A DNA stretch of 17,046 bases from an uncultured Collinsella sp. (GCA_905211615.1 CAJMBB010000027.1:1-17046), one strand, 5' to 3'. Shown: positions 1 to 6,526, counted from the first letter of the stretch. Notes: a model not told the origin generated them from the sequence alone. Numbers and translations are program-made.

Positions 1-117
1 TCCGATCTCGCCGTCGCCCGTGTCCGTCGCGCCGTCGAAGCAGCGCAGGCCGGCCGCAAGCCCGCCGCCCGCCTACGCGGGGCGACCTCGGGCTGCATGT
101 TTGTGGGAATCAGCTAA
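1..117 (+). CDS. C-terminal fragment of an unrecognised protein
   Basis: The first reading frame is open from the window edge through 38 codons to a TAA at 115-117. The visible tail is rich in Ala and Arg and ends in the residues SGCMFVGIS. I do not recognise a family from this stretch. It is followed after only 15 nt by the start of the pseudouridine synthase gene on the same strand, with no terminator-like hairpin between, so the two are probably co-transcribed. The amino-acid composition and the close spacing to a real gene support this being a true coding end, but the 5' part lies outside the window. Confidence 0.6.
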   Translation, partial: SDLAVARVRRAVEAAQAGRKPAARLRGATSGCMFVGIS

Positions 118-132
118 CCGAAAGGCTTACAC

Positions 133-792
133 GTGAACGAAGAACCTCAAGTCCTCTACTGCGACGCCTGGCTCATGGCCATCGACAAGCCCGCCGGCAT
201 GATCGTCCACGGCGACGGCACCGGCGAGCGCACACTTACCGACTACGCCAGCGACCTGCTGCTGGCGATGGGCGATGGCTTTGCCGCGACCGACATGCAG
301 CCGCTCAACCGCCTGGACCGCGACACCACCGGCGTGGTGTTGTTCTCGCTCGACAAGCAGACGCAGCCCGCCTTTGACCAGATGGTCATCGACCACGCTT
401 TCGAAAAGCACTACCTGGCGCTCGCCGAAGGCAAAATCGACTGGAACGAAAAGCTCATCGACAAGCCCATCGCCCGCGACCGTCACGACAGCCGCAAGAT
501 GCGCGTCGGCGCCAGCGGCAAGCCGTCTCAGACGCGCGTGAAGGTGCTCAAGCGCCTTAAGAGCCGTCGTGGCCTGCCCACGCGCTCGTATATCGATGTC
601 GAGTTGCTCACCGGCCGCAAGCATCAGATTCGCGTGCACCTGGCGAGCGAGCGTCATCCCCTGGTGGGCGACGACCTGTACGGCACGCCGCGCCCCTGCG
701 GCCTGATGCTCCACGCCCACAGCGTGTCCTTCACGCATCCCGTAACCGGCGAGCACATCCACATCGAAGCCCCCTGCCCCTGGGAGCCCTAA
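133..792 (+). CDS. RluA-family RNA pseudouridine synthase
   Basis: Predicted to isomerise uridine to pseudouridine in rRNA and/or tRNA in the cytoplasm. The 219-residue protein begins at GTG 133, with GAAAGG about 8 nt upstream serving as ribosome binding site. It carries the family signature NRLDRDTTG at residues 59-67, where Asp62 is the expected catalytic nucleophile, and a second conserved block TGRKHQIRVHLA at 160-171. There is no N-terminal S4 RNA-binding domain, so it resembles the short RluA form (E. coli RluA is also 219 residues) rather than RluC/RluD. The target base cannot be told from sequence. It sits directly after another plus-strand gene and ends at a hairpin terminator. Family assignment is secure; the exact subfamily is not. 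Confidence 0.92.
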   Translation: MNEEPQVLYCDAWLMAIDKPAGMIVHGDGTGERTLTDYASDLLLAMGDGFAATDMQPLNRLDRDTTGVVLFSLDKQTQPAFDQMVIDHAFEKHYLALAEGKIDWNEKLIDKPIARDRHDSRKMRVGASGKPSQTRVKVLKRLKSRRGLPTRSYIDVELLTGRKHQIRVHLASERHPLVGDDLYGTPRPCGLMLHAHSVSFTHPVTGEHIHIEAPCPWEP

Positions 793-793
793 A

Positions 794-830
794 CCACCAC
801 AATGGGGACAGGCACCTTTGTGGTGGTTTT
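794..830 (+). terminator. Hairpin terminator after the pseudouridine synthase, with a GGGGACAGGC loop
   Basis: CCACCACA at 794-801 pairs with TGTGGTGG at 819-826 and is followed by TTTT at 827-830, immediately after the stop codon. A802-T818 extends the stem. The loop carries TGGGGACAGGC (803-813), which recurs in the loop of a second hairpin near 3232-3260, so this is probably both a terminator and a member of a dispersed hairpin repeat family. Confidence 0.75.
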
Positions 831-860
831 GCCGCAATGGCTCAGCCGCGGTCCCAAAAC

Positions 861-1078
861 GTCTCGATCTGTAACAGTTAGAACCCATTTTCCGGTCTAT
901 CCGTTACAAATCGAGACATTCGAATCCCCCTCAAGGGAAAATCTCAATCTGTAACAATAACTCGTCAAAATCGGTCCCAGATGTTACAGATCGAGACAAA
1001 GGGACGGCAAGGTTCGGAAGTATCTCAATCTGTAACACCTAGCCCACTTTTAACGGTCTAGTTGTTACAGATTTAGAC
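861..1078. repeat. Array of three 57-bp inverted-repeat (hairpin) units
   Basis: Three units of exactly 57 bp lie at 861-917, 941-997 and 1022-1078, separated by 23 and 24 bp. Each begins with a 16-nt arm like (G/A)TCTC(G/A)ATCTGTAACA and ends with its reverse complement, like TGTTACAGATCGAGAC. The six arms start at 861, 902, 941, 982, 1022 and 1063, a step of 39-41 bp with alternating orientation. The 25-nt interior of each unit is partly conserved (CGGTC in all three; CGGTCTA in units 1 and 3), and in unit 3 CTAG at both inner ends lengthens the stem. The array lies between two convergent genes, inside their terminators. It may be a dispersed intergenic hairpin family, a regulator-binding array or a structured RNA; the sequence does not decide between these. 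Confidence 0.85.
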
Positions 1079-1093
1079 AAAACGGCAGACAAC

Positions 1094-1130
1094 AAAAGCG
1101 GCATCGCCCATCGAGGGTGTTGCCGCTTTT
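1094..1130. terminator. Bidirectional terminator at the 3' end of the DeoR gene
   Basis: AAAAGCGGCA at 1094-1103 and TGCCGCTTTT at 1121-1130 form a perfect 10-bp stem, so there is a U run on either strand. Read on the minus strand it follows the stop of the DeoR-type gene (1170) by about 40 nt; read on the plus strand it would stop transcription coming through the hairpin array. Confidence 0.8.
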
Positions 1131-1169
1131 CTATTGAGGAACCTAAATGGTTTTGACCTTGCCCTGTCG

Positions 1170-1916
1170 CTAGACCGTGATGACGTTGTCCATCGACTGG
1201 TACTTGGCGGGCACCTCGCCCGCAGTGATGATCGTTGCATCGCGAAAGTCCGCAAACTTGACGGGCGCCACCATGCCAAATTTACTGGCGTCCGAGATTA
1301 CGAAGCGCTTGGCCGTATGGCGCATCGAGATACGCTTGATCTGCGCTTCCTCGATATCCGGCGTGGTGAGACCTTGCTCGGCGGCGATGCCATTGGAACC
1401 CCAAAAACCGCAGTTGAAGTTATAGCGGTCCAGGGTTGCCAAGGCATCGGGACCGACGAGCGCCTCGGTCTCGGGCTTGAGCTCGCCGCCTAGCACCACG
1501 GTGCGCATACCGCGCAGGGCGAAATGCTGAGCATGGAGCACGGAATCGGTCACATAGGTGACACCCTCAAGGCGCGGAAGATGCTCGATGAGCTTGAGGG
1601 TCGTGGAGCCCGAATCGATATACACAAAGCTATCGGGCTCCACCAGGGCCGCGGCACGGGCGCAGATGCGCTCCTTGTCATCGTTATGGAGATCACTGCG
1701 CTCATTAAGCGTCAGGTCGCGCGTCACGTGCGCGCGCTCCAGACTCGTCGCGCCTCCGTGTACCTTGGCGATACGGTGCGCGCGGTCGAGCGTTTGCAAG
1801 TCGCGGCGAATGGTGGACGGTGTCACGCCCAGGGCTTCGGCAAGCTCCGGCACGGTAACCGAGCCGGCCTGCTGAACCATCGACACGATCGCGTTGAGCC
1901 TATCTTCCGCTAGCAT
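1170..1916 (-). CDS. DeoR-family transcriptional repressor
   Basis: A 248-residue DNA-binding regulator. The N-terminal winged helix-turn-helix (about residues 1-58) contains the family recognition segment STIRRDL and the following HGGA. The C-terminal DeoR sensor domain carries DSGSTT (101-106), GGELKPET (143-150), a GPDAL segment and the SDASKFG block (208-214), which in characterised members binds a sugar phosphate effector. The start is ATG at 1914-1916, preceded by GAGGAGGAG, which lies in the last codons of the oxidoreductase gene; only 3 nt separate the two genes, so they form one transcription unit. Its likely target is the phased TGCG/CGCA region upstream of that unit (autoregulation, an inference). 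The effector is unknown. Confidence 0.92.
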   Translation of the reverse strand: MLAEDRLNAIVSMVQQAGSVTVPELAEALGVTPSTIRRDLQTLDRAHRIAKVHGGATSLERAHVTRDLTLNERSDLHNDDKERICARAAALVEPDSFVYIDSGSTTLKLIEHLPRLEGVTYVTDSVLHAQHFALRGMRTVVLGGELKPETEALVGPDALATLDRYNFNCGFWGSNGIAAEQGLTTPDIEEAQIKRISMRHTAKRFVISDASKFGMVAPVKFADFRDATIITAGEVPAKYQSMDNVITV

Positions 1917-1919
1917 CGC

Positions 1920-2999
1920 TTACTCCTCCTCGGGGTACACGACTCCCCAGTCGGCGCGAAGCTTGGTCATAAGCTTCATAACATCAGAAGCATAATCCAG
2001 CAGCTCGCGCTTAGAGTCGTCGCCGGCAACGGCCTTCTCAAGATCGGCCATCTCATAGCAAAGGGCGTAAGCCTCGGTGCCGGCGTGGACCTCCTCACGG
2101 TGACCGTCTGCAGTCCACACGATGGTCGCGTGATCGGCACGCGGATAATCGCTGACCTCGATATAGCACTTGTCGAAGCTAATGATCGAACGCTTGGGCT
2201 GCTTGGAGTGGAGCGTGAGGCTCACCACGCCCAGCTGCTGTTCGGCATTACGGCAGACGATGCCGCCCGCAACGTCGACACCAGTCTCACAGGTGTTGCC
2301 CAGCGAGACAACCTCAGCGGGCTGGCTTGCCATAAAGAGGCGCATAACGGACAGGGCATAGACGCCAATATCGAGCATGGCACCGCCAGCAAGGTTGCGA
2401 TTGTAGAAGCGGTTGGTCAGGTCGCCGTACTCCTTATAGCTACCAAAGTTGAGCTGGGCGAGGTTCATGCGGCCAAACTCGCCGGCATCCATGCGGCGGC
2501 GCAGCTCCTGATACAAGGGCATGTGGAGCACCGTAGTAGCGTCCATGAGGACCACGTTGTGCTCGTCGGCGATGGCACGCGCCTCGTCGAGCTCAGCGGA
2601 ATTGAGGGTAATGGCCTTCTCGCAGAGCACGTGCTTACCAGCTGCCAGAGCAGCTCGCAGGTAGGTGATATGCGTGTTGTGCGGGGTGGTGATATAGATC
2701 GCGTCGATGTTCGGATCGGCATAGAGGTCCTCGACCGTTTCATAGACCTTCTCGATGCCATACTGCTCAGCAAAAGCCTGAGCCTTGGACAGCGTACGGT
2801 TGGCGACGCCCGCAAGCTTGCGGCCGGCCAGGGCAAGGGACTGAGCCATCTGGTTGGCAATAACGCCGCAACCGATCACAGCCCAACGGAGCTCGGGAGC
2901 CGTAAAGATGTCGTTAGGGAACGGCTTGTCCTGGACCGAAGCAAATGCTGCTTTGGCGGCTGCCGCGGCGTCGAGTGGAGCCTGCTTGGAATCTGCCAT
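1920..2999 (-). CDS. Gfo/Idh/MocA-family NAD(P)-dependent oxidoreductase
   Basis: A 359-residue oxidoreductase of the glucose-fructose oxidoreductase/inositol dehydrogenase family. The Rossmann nucleotide-binding motif is VIGCGVIANQMAQSLA (41-56). The family segment KHVLCEKA (122-129) replaces the more common EKP with EKA while keeping Lys128, the catalytic-lysine position. GGAMLDIGVYAL (205-216) is the conserved helix before the substrate domain. Such enzymes usually oxidise a hydroxyl of a sugar, sugar derivative or cyclitol; the substrate cannot be read here. ATG at 2997-2999 follows an AGGAGA ribosome binding site. It is the first gene of a two-gene unit with the DeoR regulator, which suggests induction by a carbohydrate. 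Residues 1-30 form an Ala-rich leader not needed by the fold. Confidence 0.9.
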   Translation of the reverse strand: MADSKQAPLDAAAAAKAAFASVQDKPFPNDIFTAPELRWAVIGCGVIANQMAQSLALAGRKLAGVANRTLSKAQAFAEQYGIEKVYETVEDLYADPNIDAIYITTPHNTHITYLRAALAAGKHVLCEKAITLNSAELDEARAIADEHNVVLMDATTVLHMPLYQELRRRMDAGEFGRMNLAQLNFGSYKEYGDLTNRFYNRNLAGGAMLDIGVYALSVMRLFMASQPAEVVSLGNTCETGVDVAGGIVCRNAEQQLGVVSLTLHSKQPKRSIISFDKCYIEVSDYPRADHATIVWTADGHREEVHAGTEAYALCYEMADLEKAVAGDDSKRELLDYASDVMKLMTKLRADWGVVYPEEE

Positions 3000-3050
3000 T
3001 ATGTGTCTCCTGTGTCATAGAACGTCTTGCATTTCTGACAGCTCTATATT

Positions 3051-3185
3051 CGCACAAACACGCGCGTCAGTGCGCGTTTTTGCGTATCTCACCGCTAAAC
3101 GGTCATTATTGCCCCGTAAACGGCGCATATATACGCATAGGTGCGTAATTAAACGCAATCTAACGCGCATAAACGCGCACACAAG
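3051..3185 (-). promoter_or_regulatory. Phased TGCG/CGCA operator cluster upstream of the oxidoreductase-DeoR unit
   Basis: In the 330 bp between the oxidoreductase start and rplX there is a dense set of CGCA/TGCG tetramers, mostly inside (T)AACGC(G)CA-like words. CGCA starts at 3124, 3134, 3154, 3166 and 3176; TGCG starts at 3071, 3081 and 3142. Spacings of 8-12 bp put many on one face of the helix. There are also small palindromes: ACGCGC/GCGCGT (3060-3077) and CCGTAAACGG (3114-3123). DeoR-type repressors are known to bind repeated short words, so this is probably their operator; a core promoter could not be placed with confidence. Confidence 0.55.
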
Positions 3186-3231
3186 CAATTTATACAGCAC
3201 GACCCGCTCATTTATGCTTACCCAGTTAGGG

Positions 3232-3260
3232 TACTCATTTAAGCCTGTCCCCAATGAGTA
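3232..3260 (-). repeat. Hairpin repeat with GGGGACAGGC loop (second copy)
   Basis: TACTCATT (3232-3239) and AATGAGTA (3253-3260) are perfect inverted arms around a 13-nt loop. On the minus strand the loop begins GGGGACAGGC, the same core as in the loop at 804-813, although the two stems differ completely. It lies just beyond the ribosomal operon terminator, on that operon's sense strand. Confidence 0.6.
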
Positions 3261-3267
3261 GGGATAG

Positions 3268-3302
3268 AAAAAAGGCCCGGGTGCCGTGGCATCCGGGCCT
3301 TT
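3268..3302 (-). terminator. Rho-independent terminator of the ribosomal-protein operon
   Basis: AAAGGCCCGG (3271-3280) pairs with CCGGGCCTTT (3293-3302), with further pairing of GTGCC/GGCAT inward. On the minus strand the stem is followed by a run of six T. It lies 28 nt past the rplX stop, so the operon ends here. Confidence 0.9.
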
Positions 3303-3329
3303 GCTAGCAACTTAACTGTTGCGGGCAGC

Positions 3330-3635
3330 TTAGAACTTGTGGCCGCACTTCTTGCAGACGCGCAGCTTGTTCTTGCCGTCCTTCTCGTGACCGACGCGGG
3401 TAACCTTACCGCACTCGGGGCAAACGAGATTGACGTTGGAGGCATCGATGGGAGCCTCCTGCGAAACGATGCCGCCCTGCTGGTTGGCAGCGTTGGGCTT
3501 GACGGCCTTCTTGACGACCGAAACGCCCTCGACAACGACCTTGTTCTCGGCAGGGAGAGCACGCAGGATAACGCCCTGCTTGCCGCGATCCTTACCAGAG
3601 AGAACCTGGACCTTATCGCCCTTCTTGATATACAT
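3330..3635 (-). CDS. rplX: 50S ribosomal protein L24
   Basis: L24 binds the 5' domain of 23S rRNA early in 50S assembly. The 101-residue protein opens with the KOW segment KKGDKVQVLSGKDRGKQG (4-21). The C-terminal half has two CxxC pairs (Cys72/75 and Cys94/97) in VCPECGKVTR and VCKKCG, a likely zinc site shared by many L24 proteins. The start is ATG at 3633-3635 with AGGGGAG just upstream. It is 13 nt downstream of rplN and is the last gene before a strong terminator; in many bacteria rplE follows here, but in this window it does not. Confidence 0.97.
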   Translation of the reverse strand: MYIKKGDKVQVLSGKDRGKQGVILRALPAENKVVVEGVSVVKKAVKPNAANQQGGIVSQEAPIDASNVNLVCPECGKVTRVGHEKDGKNKLRVCKKCGHKF

Positions 3636-3648
3636 ATATCTCCCCTAA

Positions 3649-4017
3649 CTACAGGGTCTCGGGAGCGAGCGAGACGATCTTCATGTACTTCTTGTCACGA
3701 AGCTCGCGAGCGACGGGCCCGAAGATACGGGTGCCGACGGGCGAACCATCGTTGTTGATGACAACGCAGGCGTTCTCATCAAAGCGAATGTAGGAGCCAT
3801 CCTTGCGGCGGATCTCCTTAACGGTGCGAACGACGACGCAACGGACAACGTCCTTCTTCTTGACGTTGGCGCCAGGGGTAGCCTCCTGGACAGCACCGAT
3901 GAACACATCGCCGATGCCTGCATAACGACGCTTGGAACCGCCAAGCACCTTGATGCAGCGAATCTTGCGAGCGCCGGAGTTGTCGGCGACGTTCAGCATG
4001 GTTTGCATCTGAATCAT
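3649..4017 (-). CDS. rplN: 50S ribosomal protein L14
   Basis: L14 sits at the subunit interface on 23S rRNA and contacts 16S rRNA through bridge B8. The 122-residue protein is full length and shows the family N-terminus MIQMQTMLNVADNSGARK, then GDVFIGAVQEATPG and the C-terminal GTRIFGPVARELR. The start is ATG at 4015-4017; GGAGG lies about 9 nt upstream. The 118-nt gap before it, unusual for this otherwise tight operon, is occupied by a predicted three-way-junction RNA, so this start may be individually regulated. Confidence 0.98.
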   Translation of the reverse strand: MIQMQTMLNVADNSGARKIRCIKVLGGSKRRYAGIGDVFIGAVQEATPGANVKKKDVVRCVVVRTVKEIRRKDGSYIRFDENACVVINNDGSPVGTRIFGPVARELRDKKYMKIVSLAPETL

Positions 4018-4027
4018 GGTAGATGTT

Positions 4028-4111
4028 CCTCCGAACTAAGAACCGAAGAGAGGTGCGCAGCCTTTAGGCGGCCTGTGGTATGCAAACCAGGCATACGCAC
4101 ATCTTCGGAAA
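4028..4111 (-). promoter_or_regulatory. Structured leader between rpsQ and rplN (three-way junction, possible switch)
   Basis: Complementary segments nest as a three-way junction: CCGAAGA (4043-4049) with TCTTCGG (4102-4108), then GTGCG (4053-4057) with CGCAC (4096-4100), enclosing two hairpins, CAGCC (4058-4062) with GG(C)CTG (4070-4075) and TATGC (4079-4083) with GCATA (4091-4095). On the minus strand the 5' arm (4104-4111) can instead pair with the rplN ribosome binding site region (4028-4035) over 8 positions including two G-U pairs. The two states exclude each other, which is the pattern of a translational switch. No known leader family was recognised. Confidence 0.55.
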
Positions 4112-4135
4112 CGTACAAGTCGTAAGAGCGACTGC

Positions 4136-4396
4136 TTATTTAGCGCGCTCGACGACCTCGATGAGGCGCCAACGCTTCATCTTGGACATAGGACGGGTCT
4201 CCATAACGCGGACGGTATCGCCCACGCCAGCCGTGCACTCCTCGTCGTGAGCGTGCAGCTTCTTGGAGCTGGTCATCATCTTGCCGTACTTGGGGTGACG
4301 CTTGCGCTCGGTGATGGTGACGACAATGGTCTTGGCACCGGAGACGGAGGTAACGACACCCGTACGGACCTTACGCGAGTTACGCGAATCAGTCAT
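4136..4396 (-). CDS. rpsQ: 30S ribosomal protein S17
   Basis: Primary 16S rRNA-binding protein with an OB fold. The 86-residue product matches the family throughout: an N-terminal TGVVTSVSGAKTIVVTITER segment, HPKYGK, then KKLHAHDE and the highly conserved ETRPMSKMKRWRLIEVVE near the C-terminus. The start is ATG at 4394-4396 with AGGAGAG upstream. It lies 16 nt after rpmC and is followed by the structured gap before rplN. Confidence 0.97.
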   Translation of the reverse strand: MTDSRNSRKVRTGVVTSVSGAKTIVVTITERKRHPKYGKMMTSSKKLHAHDEECTAGVGDTVRVMETRPMSKMKRWRLIEVVERAK

Positions 4397-4412
4397 GTTC
4401 TCTCCTTAGGTC

Positions 4413-4628
4413 CTACTCGGCGACAGCGGACTTCTCCGCTGCGATCTCGCGGGCGCGCTGCTCCGTGAGGACGCGAGCGATGTCCTTCTTCACGGTGTTG
4501 ACGCGAGCGGTGTTGTCCAGCTGGCTGGTGGCCATCTGGAAACGAAGGTTAAAGAGCTCGGCGCGCATTTCCTTCAGCTTCTCAACGAGCTGAGCGTCCG
4601 AGAGCTCACGAATCTCTGCGGGCTTCAT
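4413..4628 (-). CDS. rpmC: 50S ribosomal protein L29
   Basis: Small helical 50S protein near the polypeptide exit tunnel, which in known ribosomes helps dock trigger factor and SRP together with L23. The 71-residue product has the hallmark KEMRAELFNLRFQMATSQLDN region (residues 19-39), with charged helices either side. Its ATG (4626-4628) overlaps the rplP stop by one base in a TAATG arrangement, so translation is probably coupled to rplP. Confidence 0.96.
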   Translation of the reverse strand: MKPAEIRELSDAQLVEKLKEMRAELFNLRFQMATSQLDNTARVNTVKKDIARVLTEQRAREIAAEKSAVAE

Positions 4629-5131
4629 TAGTTCTCCTCCTTGGCGGCGGCGGCGTCCTCAGCAGCCCACTTGGCCTCGAGAGCGGCCTCCTCAGCCATC
4701 TCCTTCTCGATGCGCTGCTCAGCGTTCTTGGCAGCAACAATCTTGGTCTTGATGGGAAGCTTGTGCTGTGCAAGACGCAGAGCCTCGCGAGCGACCTCCT
4801 CGGGCACGCCCTTGACCTCGAACATGATGCGGCCGGGCTTGACGACGGCCACCCACTCCTCGGGGTTACCCTTACCAGAACCCATGCGAGTCTCGGCAGG
4901 CTTCTTGGTGATGGGCTTATCGGGGAAGATCGTGATGTAGACACGACCGCCACGCTTCATGTAGCGGGTCATGGCAATACGAGCGGCCTCGATCTGACGG
5001 TTGGTGATCCAATGGGCCTCGAGAGCCTGGATACCAAACTCGCCGAAATGCAGCTCGGTATTACCCTTGGCCTGGCCCTTCATGGAGCCACGCTGCACCT
5101 TGCGGTGAAGAATACGCTTAGGGGCAAGCAC
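4628..5131 (-). CDS. rplP: 50S ribosomal protein L16
   Basis: L16 organises the A-site region of 23S rRNA and is added late in 50S assembly. The N-terminus MLAPKRILHRKVQRGSMKG and the later RMGSGKGNPEEWVAVVKPG (82-100) are typical. At 167 residues it is longer than the usual 137-145; the excess is an Ala/Glu-rich C-terminal tail from about residue 139. The start is GTG at 5131-5129, overlapping the rpsC stop TAG by one base (TAGTG), an arrangement that couples the two genes and supports the GTG start. Confidence 0.96.
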   Translation of the reverse strand: MLAPKRILHRKVQRGSMKGQAKGNTELHFGEFGIQALEAHWITNRQIEAARIAMTRYMKRGGRVYITIFPDKPITKKPAETRMGSGKGNPEEWVAVVKPGRIMFEVKGVPEEVAREALRLAQHKLPIKTKIVAAKNAEQRIEKEMAEEAALEAKWAAEDAAAAKEEN

Positions 5132-5841
5132 TACTGACCCCTCCTCTCGGAGTTACGACGACGAGGACGGGAAGAGCCCTCGAGTGCAGGGTTGGGAACA
5201 GGCTGGCCCGGGAGCTTCTCGCCCAGGTAGATCCAGACCTTCACGCCGCAAGCGCCCATGGTGGTGCTGGCGACAGCCGTGCCGTAGTCGATCTTGGCAC
5301 GGAGGGTGTGCAGAGGCACGCGACCCTCGCGGTACCACTCACGACGGCCCATCTCGGCACCGCCGAGACGACCGGAGCACTGGATACGGATGCCCTTAGC
5401 GCCGGCCTTGCGGGCGGACTGGACAGCCTTGCGCATAGCGCGACGGAAGGCAACGCGGCCCTCGAGCTGCTCGGCGATAGACTGAGCAACGAGGTTGGCG
5501 TCGAGCTCGGGGCGCTTGATCTCGACAACGTCGACAGAGAGCTGGCCCTTGGAGACGCCAGCGACCTTCTCGAGCTCGGTGCGGAGGGTATCGATCTCAG
5601 CACCCTTCTTACCGATGACAACGCCGGGGCGAGCGGTGAGGATGATGACCTTCACCTTGTCGCCAGCGCGCTCAATCTCGACGCGGGAGACAGCTGCGCG
5701 GGAAAGACGCTTCTCGAGGTACTTGCGGATCTCGAGATCGTTACCGAGGGTCTTAGCGTAATCCTTCTCTGCGAACCAGCGGGAGCGCCAGTTCTCGGTG
5801 ATGCCAAGACGGAAGCCGGTGGGGTAGACTTTCTGACCCAT
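5131..5841 (-). CDS. rpsC: 30S ribosomal protein S3
   Basis: S3 forms part of the mRNA entry channel of the 30S head. The 236-residue protein starts MGQKVYPTGFRLGITENW, contains the type II KH-domain segment ARPGVVIGKKGAEI, and has the C-terminal domain with GRLGGAEMGRREWYREGRVP and the TTMGACGVKVWIYLGE block. It ends in a basic Arg-rich tail. The start is ATG at 5839-5841; an AAGGAGG element lies about 12 nt upstream, overlapping the end of rplV, 6 nt away. Confidence 0.97.
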   Translation of the reverse strand: MGQKVYPTGFRLGITENWRSRWFAEKDYAKTLGNDLEIRKYLEKRLSRAAVSRVEIERAGDKVKVIILTARPGVVIGKKGAEIDTLRTELEKVAGVSKGQLSVDVVEIKRPELDANLVAQSIAEQLEGRVAFRRAMRKAVQSARKAGAKGIRIQCSGRLGGAEMGRREWYREGRVPLHTLRAKIDYGTAVASTTMGACGVKVWIYLGEKLPGQPVPNPALEGSSRPRRRNSERRGQ

Positions 5842-5847
5842 ACAGCT

Positions 5848-6219
5848 TTACGCCTCCTTTCGAGGAGCAACGACGACGGTGATGTGGGAAGTACGCTTCA
5901 GAATGCGAGAAGCGGAACCCTTGGCGCGGGGACGGATGCGCTTAAGCGTCGGACCCTCGTCAACATAGGCAGCGGCGACAACCAGGTTGTCGGCACGCAG
6001 ACCGTTGTTGTTCTCGGCGTTCGCAACGGCGGAACGGAGAACCTTCTCGACATCCACGGCGACGGCGCGGTCGCAGAAGTGGAGGATGTCGAAGGCCTGA
6101 GCGACAGGCTTGCGGCGGATCAGATCGACCACCAGGCGGGCCTTGCTGGGGGAAACACGCACGTACTTAGCGACGGCGCGAACCTCGGTGGCCTCAGTTT
6201 CAATAGACTTAGTTGCCAT
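5848..6219 (-). CDS. rplV: 50S ribosomal protein L22
   Basis: L22 lines the exit tunnel with its long beta hairpin. The 123-residue protein carries the characteristic AKYVRVSPSKARLVVDLIRR (17-36), the VLRSAVANAENNN segment and the tunnel-hairpin region GPTLKRIRPRAKGSASRI close to the C-terminus. A short acidic N-terminal leader (about 14 residues) precedes the conserved part. The start is ATG at 6217-6219, with GGGGG some 10 nt upstream; the stop of rpsS is 14 nt away. Confidence 0.97.
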   Translation of the reverse strand: MATKSIETEATEVRAVAKYVRVSPSKARLVVDLIRRKPVAQAFDILHFCDRAVAVDVEKVLRSAVANAENNNGLRADNLVVAAAYVDEGPTLKRIRPRAKGSASRILKRTSHITVVVAPRKEA

Positions 6220-6233
6220 TTACGGTTAACCCC

Positions 6234-6494
6234 CTATTTGGCCTTGTGGCCACGGAACGTACGAGTCGGCGCGAACTCGCCGAGCTTGTGACCAACCATG
6301 GACTCGGTAACATACACGGGCACATGCTTGCGGCCGTCGTGGACGGCGATGGTGTGACCAACCATCTCGGGGAAGATGGTGGACGCGCGGGACCAGGTCT
6401 TCACGACGTCCTTCTTGCCAGCCTCGTTCATCGCGGTGATACGCGAGAGAAGGCGAGTCTCCACGAACGGGCCCTTTTTGAGACTTCTGCTCAT
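6234..6494 (-). CDS. rpsS: 30S ribosomal protein S19
   Basis: S19 binds the 30S head with S13 and contacts the A-site finger. The 86-residue product has the invariant opening MSRSLKKGPFVE and the C-terminal HDGRKHVPVYVTESMVGHKL and GEFAPTRTFRGH blocks (positions about 53-84). The start is ATG at 6492-6494 with GGAGAAA upstream. It lies 32 nt after rplB. Full length, with nothing unusual. Confidence 0.97.
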   Translation of the reverse strand: MSRSLKKGPFVETRLLSRITAMNEAGKKDVVKTWSRASTIFPEMVGHTIAVHDGRKHVPVYVTESMVGHKLGEFAPTRTFRGHKAK

Positions 6495-6526
6495 AAGTGC
6501 TTTCTCCTAAAACTCGGTATCCGAAA

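Noticed and set aside
127..888. 253-codon minus-strand frame opposite the pseudouridine synthase
   Set aside because: The plus-strand gene carries intact catalytic motifs; the reverse frame has none and crosses the terminator hairpin.
861..1078. Possible CRISPR array (regular repeats with 23-25 nt spacers)
   Set aside because: The repeats are only about 16 nt, alternate in orientation, and the intervening stretches are partly conserved; there are no cas genes nearby. It fits paired hairpins, not CRISPR.
2085..3020. 311-codon plus-strand frame opposite the oxidoreductase
   Set aside because: It mirrors the codons of a well-conserved Gfo/Idh/MocA gene and shows no family features of its own.
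5308..6291. 327-codon plus-strand frame across rpsC, rplV and the start of rpsS
   Set aside because: Antisense to three unmistakable ribosomal genes, rich in Leu/Asp/Gly repeats typical of reverse-frame translation, and without a domain.
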